A DNA stretch of 64,000 nucleotides. Source: Brevibacterium permense. Its GTDB lineage: Bacteria > Actinomycetota > Actinomycetes > Actinomycetales > Brevibacteriaceae. Under the pieces are notes generated by a model, which ran no database searches, was not told where the DNA came from, and saw only the letters and a list, made by a program, of their open reading frames with translations. Location of the stretch: the NCBI RefSeq assembly GCF_013280495.1, contig NZ_JABSSX010000003.1:62001-126000 (forward strand). The letters run 5' to 3'. Position 1 is the first letter of the stretch. Each line of letters opens with the position of its first letter. Below, in pieces: positions 45,400 to 54,126 of this stretch. The position numbers and the translations under genes are program-made.

Positions 45400-46345
45400 G
45401 TCTCGAGGCCTGAAGAACATCACGCTGCTGCAACTCCAGTACTTCATCGAGGTCGCCTCGGAGGGGTCGATCACCGCCGCCGCCGATCTTCTCTATGTCT
45501 CCCAGCCGACCATGTCTGCCGCGATGAAGGACCTGGAGACTCGTGTGGATCGCGCTCTGCTCATCCGATCCGCCCGCGGGGTGACTTTGACTGACGACGG
45601 TGTGGAGTTCCTCGGCTATGCCCGGCAGGTCGCCGAACAGGTGGAACTGCTCGAACAGCACTACTTAGGGCGCCCACCGTCACGGCGTCTGCTCGGAGTC
45701 TCGGCGCAGCACTACTCGTTCGTCGTCGATGCTTTCGTTCGGATGGTCAAGTCCAGCGATGCCGCCGAGTACGAGTTCTCACTGCGAGAGACGCGTACCT
45801 GGGACATCATCGAAGACGTTCGCACGCTCCGCAGTGAGCTCGGCATCCTCTACCGCAACGACTTCAACAGGAAGGTCATCGACAAACTGCTGCGAGATTC
45901 CGGGCTCGCGTTCCACCCGCTCTTCCTCGCCTCCCCGCACATCTTCATCTCTCGTACGAACCCACTTGCCTCCCACCGCCGCGTCACCCTTGACGATCTC
46001 GCCGCCCTGCCTCGGCTCACTTTCGACCAGGGGGCGAACAACTCGTTCTCCTTTGCCGAGGAGATTCTCTCCACCCTGTCGAGCAAGCAGGAGATTCGGG
46101 TCTCTGACCGTGCGACCATCTTCAACCTGATGATCGGACTCGACGGCTACACCATCTCGACGGGCATCATCAGCGACGATCTCGATCCGGCCATCGTCGC
46201 GATTCCACTCGAGGTTGAGGAACGCATCGAGATCGGCTGGATCGATCATTCGGGGATCCCTCTGACCGAACAGGCGCAACGCTACCTTGACGAAGTTCGG
46301 GCCGTCGTCGGCGGTTTCGGCATTGCGCTGCTCGATCAGCCGTGA
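45398..46345 (+). CDS. LysR family regulator of the mesXD operon
   Basis: A 315-residue LysR protein. The N-terminal winged helix-turn-helix is LQLQYFIEVASEGSITAAAD and VSQPTMSAAMKDLE (about 10-55), followed by an effector-binding domain. It is divergent from mesX, so control of methionine synthesis, perhaps by homocysteine or methionine, is inferred from position. Confidence 0.87.
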   Translation: MSRGLKNITLLQLQYFIEVASEGSITAAADLLYVSQPTMSAAMKDLETRVDRALLIRSARGVTLTDDGVEFLGYARQVAEQVELLEQHYLGRPPSRRLLGVSAQHYSFVVDAFVRMVKSSDAAEYEFSLRETRTWDIIEDVRTLRSELGILYRNDFNRKVIDKLLRDSGLAFHPLFLASPHIFISRTNPLASHRRVTLDDLAALPRLTFDQGANNSFSFAEEILSTLSSKQEIRVSDRATIFNLMIGLDGYTISTGIISDDLDPAIVAIPLEVEERIEIGWIDHSGIPLTEQAQRYLDEVRAVVGGFGIALLDQP

Positions 46346-46840
46346 CCGAGGATAGCGCCGAGGCGGTTCCCTCGACCCGCGAAGGCCGTCAGTTCGTCTG
46401 TTCGCAATCCGGATGCGATCGTCGGGACTGTCCGTGCACAGTGATCTGACCGCCCCCGAACGGGTAGCCGACGCCACCGTCCCGCTCACAAAAACTCAAT
46501 TCGCGCAGGTACGGACTCATGCCGACCGTCTCTGCCGTCGGCGATCCCGCTGACCGGATGCAGGCTGCAGACCGAGCCATCACAGCGGCACTCTTGCAGC
46601 GCGCGACTTCGGCAGGACTCCTGGCAAACCGGGTTCTCGATGAGATGCGCCCTCGCCGGCCACCGACCTGAACCGTCGCCGTTCGTTTCGAACGATTCGT
46701 TCACGACCCTTCGTCAATGTGAGGTCCGGTGAGATCCTTGTCTGAGATAGAGTGACCCCTGACCTCTGCAGGTGACCGCCACCATGAGCTCTGCTGCAGA
46801 GGGAATCTCAACCCGAAAGGTCGGAAGGCGAGGACCGAAG
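46346..46840. other. Intergenic DNA after lysR
   Basis: Nearly 500 bases without a recognised gene. A 50-codon plus-strand frame (46519-46671, containing RMQAADRAITAALLQRAT) has no ribosome site and no match that I know. The last 70 bases belong to an in-frame extension of the esterase gene. Confidence 0.4.
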
Positions 46841-48070
46841 ATGACAGCCTGCAAGAGTTCGTCACGCTCTTCGGCGCAACTGCGCGTCGCCAAGACAGTT
46901 CGGGCAACGGTCCTCATCCTCGCGCTCGTGCTCGGTGCGATCGCTACGGTCATCGGCCTGGCATCGCTCATTCCCGGGCTTGGCCCAGTCAGTTCCGCTG
47001 CGGCTCGGTTTGCGCCGACGATTGCGCCGATAGTGACTGTGATCGGAGCGATTGTGCTCGGGTTCGGAATCGTTTGGCTGCGCCGAGGCCGTCGATGGAC
47101 CGGAGCTGCAATGACAGGATTCGGAGTGGTGGGCACGATCGCGAATCTGGCGGTCGTCATTGTGCTCCTCGTTGCCATCACCTCGGCCGGTGGTTCGGTG
47201 AACTTGTTCACTGCGACGTTCGGGCTCTCGGCGATCGACTCGGCATCGCCTGATCGCAAGGAAGTGTACGACAAATCCAGCTCAGGCGATGACCTCTCCG
47301 TATCGATCTACGAACCTGAGAGAGCGAAGGGTTCAGCTCCGACGATCATGTACGTCCACGGAGGCGGTTGGATCGCAGGCGAACCGGACGCAGCGAGTTC
47401 AGAGCTGCGCGAACTCGCTGATCGCGGCTACCTGGTCGTATCGGTCGAATACGAACTCGCCACCCTGGATAACGCAACCTGGCAGAGCGCACCGTCGCAG
47501 GTCGCCTGCGCGGCAAGCTGGATTCAGACCCACGCAGACACGATCGGTGCAGATACCGATCGTCTAGCATTCTGGGGCGAGAGTTCGGGCAGCAACTTGG
47601 TCGCCAATACCGCCGGTGCCGCAGCTCAAGGCGAGGCCGAATCGTCCTGCGGTGGGACGGTTCCGGTTCCGGCAGCGGTCATTGCCGACTACCCCGCGTT
47701 CGACGTGACGGGCCTCTATGAGAACGCATCCACCGGGCCCGGTGCGGGATCCGGCACGCGCCTGTTCGCGACCAGCTACACAGGTGGCACACCAGAGGAA
47801 TATCCGGAACGCTACTCAGCGGCCGATTCCGTCACGCATCTGAAAGCACCCGCACCGCCGGTGCTCATGATGACTGCGATGCGCGATGACGTCATCACCC
47901 CATCAGACCAGCTCGAATGGGCCGAATCGGCCCGAAGCCGCGGAGTCGACGTCAGGACCGTGAAAGTTCCCCTCGCCAATCATGCATACACGCAGAAGGC
48001 GAAGAACTCAATCGGCAGCCAGGGACACCTGAGCATCGCAGAGGCCTACTTATCCGAGCAACTTCGCTAG
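46841..48070 (+). CDS. Membrane-anchored alpha/beta hydrolase (HSL-type esterase)
   Basis: A 409-residue protein with three hydrophobic N-terminal segments (about 20-45, 55-78, 90-118) and a C-terminal alpha/beta hydrolase. It has the oxyanion motif YVHGGGW, nucleophile GESSGS, acid Asp in MRDDVITP and His in LANHAYT. This is the hormone-sensitive-lipase type; the catalytic part should face outside the cell. ATG 46841 has GAGGA six bases upstream; in-frame starts at 46772 and 46784 are less convincing. Confidence 0.82.
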   Translation: MTACKSSSRSSAQLRVAKTVRATVLILALVLGAIATVIGLASLIPGLGPVSSAAARFAPTIAPIVTVIGAIVLGFGIVWLRRGRRWTGAAMTGFGVVGTIANLAVVIVLLVAITSAGGSVNLFTATFGLSAIDSASPDRKEVYDKSSSGDDLSVSIYEPERAKGSAPTIMYVHGGGWIAGEPDAASSELRELADRGYLVVSVEYELATLDNATWQSAPSQVACAASWIQTHADTIGADTDRLAFWGESSGSNLVANTAGAAAQGEAESSCGGTVPVPAAVIADYPAFDVTGLYENASTGPGAGSGTRLFATSYTGGTPEEYPERYSAADSVTHLKAPAPPVLMMTAMRDDVITPSDQLEWAESARSRGVDVRTVKVPLANHAYTQKAKNSIGSQGHLSIAEAYLSEQLR

Positions 48071-48381
48071 CCACACGTCTGTTGTTGATCTCGGCCGCCC
48101 TGTCGGGGAGGGGTGCCGTATCGAGGTCGAATCCTCGGCTTTTCCCGCGCCCTCATTGACCGCTGACCGCTGGCGTTCCATGGCCGAAGGTCACGCTTAC
48201 AAGATAGCCGGATGCATCGTCGGCTTTACCGCCGACGGCGCTCCAACCGGTGCTACAACCGTCTGGTCGGCGGGCCCCGGGCGCCCCGGCGTCATCGAAC
48301 ACCGCCGCCGTCGCCATCTACTGTGCGGCTGGGATGAGCATCCTCGACGAAGTCAGAGACTTCTGTCGACCCTGAACCGCT
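48071..48381. other. Intergenic DNA after the esterase gene
   Basis: No supported gene. A short frame ending near 48375 reads AAGMSILDEVRDFCRP before its stop and may be a C-terminal remnant, but I cannot assign it. It lies between convergent genes, and no strong hairpin was found. Confidence 0.35.
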
Positions 48382-48885
48382 TCAAGCAGTCGCACCCGCG
48401 ATGAACGCCGCCTGCGCGACATGTTGGATCGCATCATCGATGATCGAGACCATGCGAACGCCGCGAGTGACTGCAGGGGTCCAGTTCTCGTCGACGATCT
48501 CATCGAAATCTTCCTCGGACAGCGTCCCCACGTAGTCAGTGAACGCGTTCAATGTGTCGTGAAGATAGTCGACGAGGAGCTGCTGATCGTCCACGCGGAT
48601 CTCGGCTGCCTGTTCCGGGGTGTGGCCGAGACCGAAGCCGTCGCCGGCATCCCCGAGTCCGAATCGATCCCGGAAGTCCCCCCACCGCTGAGGACGGCCG
48701 GTGAGGTCCGAAAGCTGCACATCGACCTCGCGGCCGCTGTGCCAGAGCAGCCAGGCGACGGAATTCGGATGACCGCCCAGATGGCTGTTGAGCTGTTCGG
48801 GGGAGAGATCAGGCAGGGCTTGAGCCGCCTGGAGGGGACGCTGGGACAGGTCGGTGAGAATGTCGATGCTGTTCATGTCGCCCAT
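48382..48885 (-). CDS. DinB-like (mycothiol-dependent) metalloenzyme superfamily protein
   Basis: A 167-residue four-helix DinB/DUF664 protein. Family blocks are SVAWLLWHSGREVDVQL (His in the first metal helix) and IIDDAIQHVAQAAFIAG at the C-terminus. DinB-like proteins often act as mycothiol- or bacillithiol-dependent transferases; in a mycothiol producer this is a reasonable inference. The start may be ATG 48885 or 48876. Confidence 0.78.
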   Translation of the reverse strand: MGDMNSIDILTDLSQRPLQAAQALPDLSPEQLNSHLGGHPNSVAWLLWHSGREVDVQLSDLTGRPQRWGDFRDRFGLGDAGDGFGLGHTPEQAAEIRVDDQQLLVDYLHDTLNAFTDYVGTLSEEDFDEIVDENWTPAVTRGVRMVSIIDDAIQHVAQAAFIAGATA

Positions 48886-48921
48886 TCTGCTCTTCACGGC
48901 AACCGCTGTCACCACCGGGGC

Positions 48922-49365
48922 TCAATCGAGACGGGGCCTTCGACGGTTGCGTTTGATCTCCGAGCGCCGCTGTTCGGTCCGGACTCGGCGACGACGGGAA
49001 TTGCGGGACGGCTTCGTTGCTCGCCTCTGCACCGGCGGAGCCAACGCTTCACGCAGCAGCTGCGCCAGCCGCGTACGTGCGTCCTGACGATTCTTCAGCT
49101 GCGACCGCTGCTTTTCCGAAGTCACAGTGACCACGGTGCCCGACAGACGTGGTGTCAATCGACTGAGCACTCGCTCGCGTTGAACCTCGGTGAGGAAACT
49201 TACAGCGGCCAGGTCGAGGCTCAGCTGCACCCGTGAATCGGAGGTATTGACGTGCTGGCCACCCGGGCCGGATGACCGGGAGAACTGTTCGGACAGGTCG
49301 GATGCGGGGATGACCAGCCCGGCGGGGATCCCCGGCCCTGCGGGGACGCGCAGATCACCGTCCAT
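48922..49365 (-). CDS. arfB: Peptidyl-tRNA hydrolase ArfB (ribosome rescue)
   Basis: A 147-residue protein that releases stalled ribosomes lacking a stop codon. The release-factor-like catalytic domain has the GGQ motif in SRSSGPGGQHVNTSDSRV (about residues 25-42), and a long basic tail (RNSRRRRVRTEQRRSEIKRN) inserts into the mRNA channel. ATG 49365 lies two bases past the upstream gene's TGA, so translation is probably coupled. Confidence 0.9.
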   Translation of the reverse strand: MDGDLRVPAGPGIPAGLVIPASDLSEQFSRSSGPGGQHVNTSDSRVQLSLDLAAVSFLTEVQRERVLSRLTPRLSGTVVTVTSEKQRSQLKNRQDARTRLAQLLREALAPPVQRRATKPSRNSRRRRVRTEQRRSEIKRNRRRPRLD

Positions 49366-49366
49366 C

Positions 49367-49972
49367 TCAGTTCGGCTCCGCTTCGCCTTCGCGATCGTCA
49401 CCGGCGGAGTCTTCTTCGCGCAGCCTCGGCGTGATCTGCAGGTGCGAGCGGATTCCACGCTTGTCGGCGTAGAATTCGCGGATCCGATCCATGTCCGCAG
49501 CGATGTCGCCGGTCATCTCCAAGGTCGGGCCCAGCCCCGTCGTCCGGGTCGCGGTATCCAGGTAGCCCAACGTGACTGGCATTCCCGTTGCCATCGCGAT
49601 GCGATGGAACCCGGATTTCCAATGAGTGTGTCCGCTGCGGGTGCCGTCCGGGGTGATGACGAGCGCGAAGACCTCACCGTCACGCATCCGGTCGACCACC
49701 TCGGTGACGATCTTGCTCGGATCCGACCGATCGACGGGAATCCCACCGAGTCCCCGCATGATCGGCCCCCGCCAGCCGGTGAACAGGGAATGCTTACCCA
49801 GCCAATGGACGTCGACGCGCATGCGCCACGCGATCGCGAGCATGACGACGAAGTCCCAGTTCGAAGTGTGCGGAGCGCCGACGAGGATGGTCGGACGGTC
49901 CGGAGCGGGCTCGGTCACGAGGTTCCACTTGCTGAAGGACCAGAAAGCGCGAGCGAGGAGGGGTCGGATCAT
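49367..49972 (-). CDS. 1-acyl-sn-glycerol-3-phosphate acyltransferase (PlsC family)
   Basis: A 201-residue acyltransferase. The catalytic HX4D motif is HTSNWD (about 35-40), with the later GGIPVDRS and PDGTRSG blocks for substrate binding. It probably makes phosphatidic acid at the membrane, though the substrate in this short subfamily is not certain. The tail is acidic. Coupled to arfB. Confidence 0.85.
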   Translation of the reverse strand: MIRPLLARAFWSFSKWNLVTEPAPDRPTILVGAPHTSNWDFVVMLAIAWRMRVDVHWLGKHSLFTGWRGPIMRGLGGIPVDRSDPSKIVTEVVDRMRDGEVFALVITPDGTRSGHTHWKSGFHRIAMATGMPVTLGYLDTATRTTGLGPTLEMTGDIAADMDRIREFYADKRGIRSHLQITPRLREEDSAGDDREGEAEPN

Positions 49973-50005
49973 GAACCCAACGGTAAGGCAAGAGGATGTG
50001 TGGGC

Positions 50006-50587
50006 CTATCGGTGTCCATGAACGTGTGGTGCGAAACGGGCTTGAGCGGCTCTCAGCACCGGGAAGAGCCGGCGGTGGGAGAGGACGAATCCGGTTCTGA
50101 CAAGCACTCGCGGATTGAGCCCGCGTCCGATGAGTCGGCGGGTTGCCTCTTCGGTGAGCATATAAGCGAGCACCTTCGGGCCTGGAGACACCGCCGATTC
50201 GAAGACCACGGACTCGATATCGTGCCAGGGCAACAGAGTCCCGGGCAGAACCTCACCACGCCGGGCCAACTCGACGCCGGTGGGGGAGACGACGAGGGAT
50301 TCGTGCCTGCGCAGCCTCACGAATACGCCGATCGGTGCGACGACGAGGCATCCGATGATGCCAGCGACGATTGCCCACATGCGCAGGTTCGCAACGATGA
50401 CCCACGGGCTGCCTCCGTCATCGAGAGTTGCAGTGACAATGTAGACGAAGAAGACGAGCAGACCGACTCCGAGCGGGACCGCGATGGCCAAAGCAGTGAA
50501 GACGTTGCGTTTCGAGGAAGGGATGACGACCTGCTGTCCACGCTCGAGCCGGCGCACGACGGCGGCGGGAGAGAAATCGTCGGTCAT
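50006..50587 (-). CDS. Membrane protein with a PH-like domain
   Basis: A 193-residue protein with two transmembrane helices (about 29-53 and 70-92), then a domain with SLVVSPTGVELARRGEVLPG and LPWHDIESVVFE, which resembles bacterial PH-like domains. Function unknown. Divergent from the next gene with a gap of 47 bases. Confidence 0.65.
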   Translation of the reverse strand: MTDDFSPAAVVRRLERGQQVVIPSSKRNVFTALAIAVPLGVGLLVFFVYIVTATLDDGGSPWVIVANLRMWAIVAGIIGCLVVAPIGVFVRLRRHESLVVSPTGVELARRGEVLPGTLLPWHDIESVVFESAVSPGPKVLAYMLTEEATRRLIGRGLNPRVLVRTGFVLSHRRLFPVLRAAQARFAPHVHGHR

Positions 50588-50634
50588 GGTCGCCAGAATA
50601 CCTGCGGCAGGCGGTAGGCTCCGATACGCTCGCC

Positions 50635-51051
50635 GTGGCGATCGACGGCCCCGGACTCACCCTGCCCGGTCGAGTTCTCTTCGCTGCATCCGTGTCGACC
50701 GGTCGCGTGGTGCGTCACCTGCGGCAGGAAGAGGGCACGATCTCCATCGACGAAGGCGAACCGCTCGCTGCGGAATCCGAATTCCTCGTCTCCGCCGACG
50801 CTTCCGCGGACAGCGACGAGATCGAGAATGGAGAGACCGCCGACGAGGTGGAGATCGACGGAGATCTGCTCATCCAACGCCTGCCCGTCCCCGCCGGAAT
50901 GCGCGAAGACACCGATCTCTTCGCGCTCACCGGCACCGCCTTCGCTCGCTCGTCCGGTCGCGAGTTCGGTGAGTCCCAGTCGCCGACCGGTGACCCCGCA
51001 GCTTTGGCACCGGCCAAGCGCGGATTCTTCACCCGACTCTTCGGCCGCTGA
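50635..51051 (+). CDS. Hypothetical acidic protein
   Basis: A 138-residue protein I do not recognise. It has a short N-terminal segment (GPGLTLPGRVLFAASVSTGR), a strongly acidic middle (about 30-85) and a basic end, KRGFFTRLFGR. No signal peptide or membrane helix. The GTG start has no ribosome site; TAGGCT about 20 bases upstream is a weak promoter candidate. Confidence 0.6.
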   Translation: MAIDGPGLTLPGRVLFAASVSTGRVVRHLRQEEGTISIDEGEPLAAESEFLVSADASADSDEIENGETADEVEIDGDLLIQRLPVPAGMREDTDLFALTGTAFARSSGREFGESQSPTGDPAALAPAKRGFFTRLFGR

Positions 51052-51148
51052 CCCCCAGTGCCTTGGTCGCCTCGCCGCCTGTCGGGAATATTCACCGCCG
51101 AGGTAACGCTGTACCGAGCACCAATCATCACCGACAACGGAGGTAGAT

Positions 51149-51835
51149 ATGTCTGATTCAGCTCGTGTCGTCATTCTCGGCGGCCATGGAAAGATCGCAC
51201 TTCTGGCCGCGCCCAAGCTCAAGGCCGCAGGCTTCGCCGTCGACTCGGTGATCCGCAACCCCGACCAGTCATCCGATGTCGAAGCCGCAGGGGCCAACCC
51301 AGTCGTCCTCGACATCGAAACCGCCGACACCCAGGCGCTCGCCGACCTGTTCGCAGGAGCCCAGGCTGTCGTGTTCTCCGCCGGAGCCGGCGGCGGCAGC
51401 CCGGAGCGGACGAAGGCCGTCGACCTCGAAGCAGCCAAGCGATCCATCGACGCCGCCGAACAGGCCGGGGTCAAGCGCTTCGTCATTGTCTCCTACGCCA
51501 GCGCCTCCGTCGACTCGGACCGCGTCGACCCGGAGAGCTCCTTCTACCCCTACGTGCAGGCCAAGAGCGGTGCCGATGAGCACCTGCGAGCAAGCTCGTT
51601 GGACTTCACGATCCTCGGACCCGGCGGTCTGACCCTCGAGCCCTCCAGCGGCAAGGTTCTCATCGCCGATGCGGCCGGCGACCTCGATGGTCAGACGCCG
51701 GCCGACGATGTGCGGGTGACCTCACGCGACCTCGTCGCCGACGTCATCACCCACGTCATCGCCGAGTCCGCTGCGGTGCGCGAGACCGTGAACTTCTATG
51801 ACGGGCAGACTCCCATCGCCGAGGCGATCCGCTGA
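51149..51835 (+). CDS. NAD(P)-binding, NmrA-like short-chain dehydrogenase
   Basis: A 228-residue atypical SDR. The nucleotide site is VVILGGHGKIALLAAPKLK (about 7-25), and a YVQAKSGADEHLR motif (around residue 132) supplies the Tyr-x3-Lys-like pair. Members bind NADP and act as oxidoreductases or redox sensors. GGAGGTAGAT precedes ATG 51149. Closed by a strong hairpin. Confidence 0.85.
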   Translation: MSDSARVVILGGHGKIALLAAPKLKAAGFAVDSVIRNPDQSSDVEAAGANPVVLDIETADTQALADLFAGAQAVVFSAGAGGGSPERTKAVDLEAAKRSIDAAEQAGVKRFVIVSYASASVDSDRVDPESSFYPYVQAKSGADEHLRASSLDFTILGPGGLTLEPSSGKVLIADAAGDLDGQTPADDVRVTSRDLVADVITHVIAESAAVRETVNFYDGQTPIAEAIR

Positions 51836-51886
51836 CCTGAGTCCGACCGCTCCGAGCCGTCACCCGGGTCCGAGCGGCCCACTGAC

Positions 51887-51927
51887 CCGATGGCCCGCCG
51901 TTCCGATAGGGAACGGCGGGCCATCGG
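51887..51927. terminator. Hairpin between convergent genes
   Basis: Perfect 18-base arms CCGATGGCCCGCCGTTCC (51887-51904) and its complement (51910-51927), with a 5-base loop. Confidence 0.72.
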
Positions 51928-51972
51928 CATTGTCGCACCGGCAGGGACCGGACCCCTGAGTCCTCGGGCAGA

Positions 51973-52611
51973 TCAGCCTCGGTGATTCCACAATTGATGG
52001 GTCAGGCCGCTGGCCGTGGTGAGGCTCTCGATCGTGAAATCCTTCTCAAGTCCCTCGAGGCCCTCCCAGAGCCAGACCCCGCGGCCGAGGGTGACCGGGA
52101 CGATGACGAGGTGCATGAAGTCGACGAGGCCGTCCGCAAGGAACTGTCTGACCATTGAAGGACCGCCGCCGATGCGGACATTGCCGCCGTCAGCGGCAGC
52201 GCTCGCCTCGGCCAGTGCCTCCGCGGGCGAGGCGTCGATGAAGTGGAAACTCGTGCCGTTGTCGAACTCCATCGGCTCCCGCTGATGATGAGTGAGAACG
52301 AAGCACGGGGTCTTGAACGGCGGCTCCTCACCCCACCAGCCACGCCAGCCGTCGTCAGGCCACGGCCCAGTCTGGGGGCCGAACTTCTTCCGGCCCATGA
52401 TCTCGGCTCCGATACCCTGCCCCCACATGGCGAACAGAGCGCGGTCTGCGGTCACCGGGGCGTCGACCTTGTCCACTCCCTCGATGCCGCGGCCGTCAAA
52501 GAAAGAGAACAGTGCTTGGGCTTCGCCGATCGGCTGATCGAAGGTGACGAACTCGCCGGCAGCGAATCCGTCGAGGGAGACGAAGAGGTTGTTGACACAC
52601 GCTTTGGCCAT
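51973..52611 (-). CDS. Dihydrofolate reductase family (RibD C-terminal type) protein
   Basis: A 212-residue protein resembling the RibD C-terminal/DHFR fold. Features are NNLFVSLDGFAAGE at the start, PCFVLTHHQREPM in the middle and VRIGGGPSMVRQFLADGLVD near the cofactor site. NADPH-dependent reduction of an unknown substrate is inferred. ATG 52611 has GGAG five bases upstream. Divergent from the HxlR gene. Confidence 0.8.
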   Translation of the reverse strand: MAKACVNNLFVSLDGFAAGEFVTFDQPIGEAQALFSFFDGRGIEGVDKVDAPVTADRALFAMWGQGIGAEIMGRKKFGPQTGPWPDDGWRGWWGEEPPFKTPCFVLTHHQREPMEFDNGTSFHFIDASPAEALAEASAAADGGNVRIGGGPSMVRQFLADGLVDFMHLVIVPVTLGRGVWLWEGLEGLEKDFTIESLTTASGLTHQLWNHRG

Positions 52612-52695
52612 GTGCACTCCAATGTGATGGTTCGGCTGATGTCGTCAGTCCGGCGAATTGCGTGGGTTCCGGGGAAGTGGACCCAGTGTAAGATT

Positions 52696-52719
52696 AAGTA
52701 GTTTCAGAATGCAATCACT
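52696..52719. promoter_or_regulatory. HxlR operator at its own promoter
   Basis: Left arm AAGTAGTTTCA, spacer GAA, right half TGCAATCACT. The right half and the three-base spacing match the perfect operator at 54072-54096. A possible -10 (TAAGAT, 52689-52694) lies directly upstream. Confidence 0.6.
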
Positions 52720-52731
52720 GGAGGTGGGGCA

Positions 52732-53244
52732 ATGCCTGCACAGCCGCGTTCAGGATGTGCGATCAATGCCGCCGTCGAGGTCCTCGGTGACAACTGGTCG
52801 CTCATCGTCCTGCGCGACATCATCTTCGGCAATCGTCGGCACTTCCGTGAGCTGCTCACCTGCAATGATGAGGGCATAGCCTCGAACGTGCTCGCCAGTC
52901 GTCTGAGGAAGCTCATCGACGAAGGGCTGCTGACAAAGGCGGAAGCCGCACGCGGGCAGCGAGCCCAGTACACCCTCACCGAGGCTGGAATCCAGACTCT
53001 GCCGGTCATGGTCGCCCTCGGAACGTGGGGGATGACCCACCGGGAGACCTCACCGGAGCTGACGATCCGATCCAGAACCATGGCCGATGACCCCCAAACC
53101 ATGGCCGATGACCCCCAACTCGTCGCCGGTCTCATGGATGAGCTTCGAGAGACCCACCTCGGGGTGCCGCGCCCGAATCCTGACGAACCGCGTTCCTCGG
53201 AGCGACTGCAGGCCGCCTACGAGGCGGAGATCTCCGGAAGCTGA
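52732..53244 (+). CDS. HxlR family transcription regulator
   Basis: A 170-residue winged-helix protein: CAINAAVEVLGDNWSLIVLR with FGNRRHFRELL and NVLASRLRKLIDEGLL (about 8-70), the HxlR DNA-binding core, followed by a C-terminal extension. The extension contains an exact in-frame duplication of seven residues (TMADDPQ twice; DNA 53077-53118). It probably controls itself and the VOC/SRPBCC genes through matching operators. GGAGGTG precedes ATG 52732. Confidence 0.87.
   Translation: MPAQPRSGCAINAAVEVLGDNWSLIVLRDIIFGNRRHFRELLTCNDEGIASNVLASRLRKLIDEGLLTKAEAARGQRAQYTLTEAGIQTLPVMVALGTWGMTHRETSPELTIRSRTMADDPQTMADDPQLVAGLMDELRETHLGVPRPNPDEPRSSERLQAAYEAEISGS
53077..53118 (+). repeat. Tandem 21-base duplication inside hxlR
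   Basis: Units 53077-53097 and 53098-53118 are identical (ACCATGGCCGATGACCCCCA plus A). The duplication keeps the reading frame. Confidence 0.9.
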
Positions 53245-53255
53245 TTCGGGTGGGG

Positions 53256-53775
53256 CTACTGCCCGGGCAGTCTCAGTCGCTCCAGCAGCTTCCTTGAGGT
53301 GATCGAGACGATGCCGACCAAGCTGCCGTCCGCCTCGGTGCATGCCATGAGTACCAAACGGTGACCGCATGCGGTCAGAACGAGCAGACCCGGCTCGCCG
53401 TTGACGTCGACCTTGCGAACTTCGATCCTGTCCGGATCGCCGCGCCGAATCGCTGCGAGCACTTCGTTCGCACCCATCCGGACCATGTGGCCGCGGGCGT
53501 TGCTGCGGTGCCACGTCAGTCCAGGGTTGAGAAGGTGCAGCAGAGCGTCGAAGTCTCCAAGCCGTGCGGCAGAGAGGAATGCGTCGACGACAACGCGACG
53601 CTGTGAGAGTTCTCCGGCCGGTGGTGGTGTGTCCTTGACCTTGCGCCGGGCCCGACTGGCGGCCATCTTCGCGGCGCCTTCCGAGGATCCGATGACGGCC
53701 GCGATTTCGGCAAAGGGCACTGAGAACATGTCGTGGAGGACGAACGCGACTCGCTACTCCGGGCGCAGGGTGCGT
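53256..53775 (-). pseudogene. SigJ-like ECF sigma factor, C-terminal fragment
   Basis: Reads RVAFVLHDMFSVPFAEIAAV (region 4), then SRARRKV and an intact SnoaL/NTF2-like tail (VVVDAFLSAARLGDFDALLH onward) as in ECF41/SigJ sigma factors. An in-frame TAG (53754-53756) stands directly before RVAFVLHD, after RTLRPE, and no region 2 follows upstream in any frame. The front half has been lost. Confidence 0.72.
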
Positions 53776-53782
53776 CTTCAGA

Positions 53783-54028
53783 GTGACAGTCCGCGCGGGC
53801 TCTTCCGGCAAAAGAGTGATCGGACTGATCGTGCCGCAGCCGGCGGGAATCCTCCCGGTTCTCTCGCCGATCGCGGCGTGTGGACTCATGCTGGTGATGG
53901 CAGGGGCGACGCCACGATTTCGGCGCAGCGAATGGGGCCTGATGGCGGGGAACACTGCATACCGGCTGGTGTTTGCGCTTCTCGCATGGGGCCGGTCTGC
54001 GTTGGCCCCGTTCGGGGGTTTGAGCTGA
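53783..54028 (+). pseudogene. DoxX family membrane protein, C-terminal fragment
   Basis: About 80 codons reading GLIVPQPAGILPVLSPIAAC, GLMLVMAGATPRFRRSE and a last helix RLVFALLAWGRSA. This is the C-terminal half of a DoxX-like protein (helices 3 and 4). The first half, with the conserved Arg/Lys-rich start, is missing. DoxX genes often accompany SigJ-like sigma genes, so both fragments probably come from one divergent pair that lost its shared middle. Confidence 0.6.
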
Positions 54029-54071
54029 ACATCGGTCTTGTTCCCAGGGCCGATATGTGGTTCCATGAAAT

Positions 54072-54096
54072 AAGTGATTGCAGGCTGCAATCACTT
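54072..54096. promoter_or_regulatory. Perfect HxlR-type operator upstream of the VOC/SRPBCC genes
   Basis: Arms AAGTGATTGCA and TGCAATCACTT around the spacer GGC, 31 bases before the VOC start. Shares TGCAATCACT with the hxlR promoter site. Confidence 0.7.
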
Positions 54097-54126
54097 AATC
54101 TCAAGACTGATCCCGAAGGAGCGATC

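Noticed and set aside
48120..48150. A tRNA 3' half (GAGGTCGAATCCTC resembles a T-arm)
   Set aside because: The loop does not fit the T-loop consensus, and no acceptor, D or anticodon arms could be paired around it.
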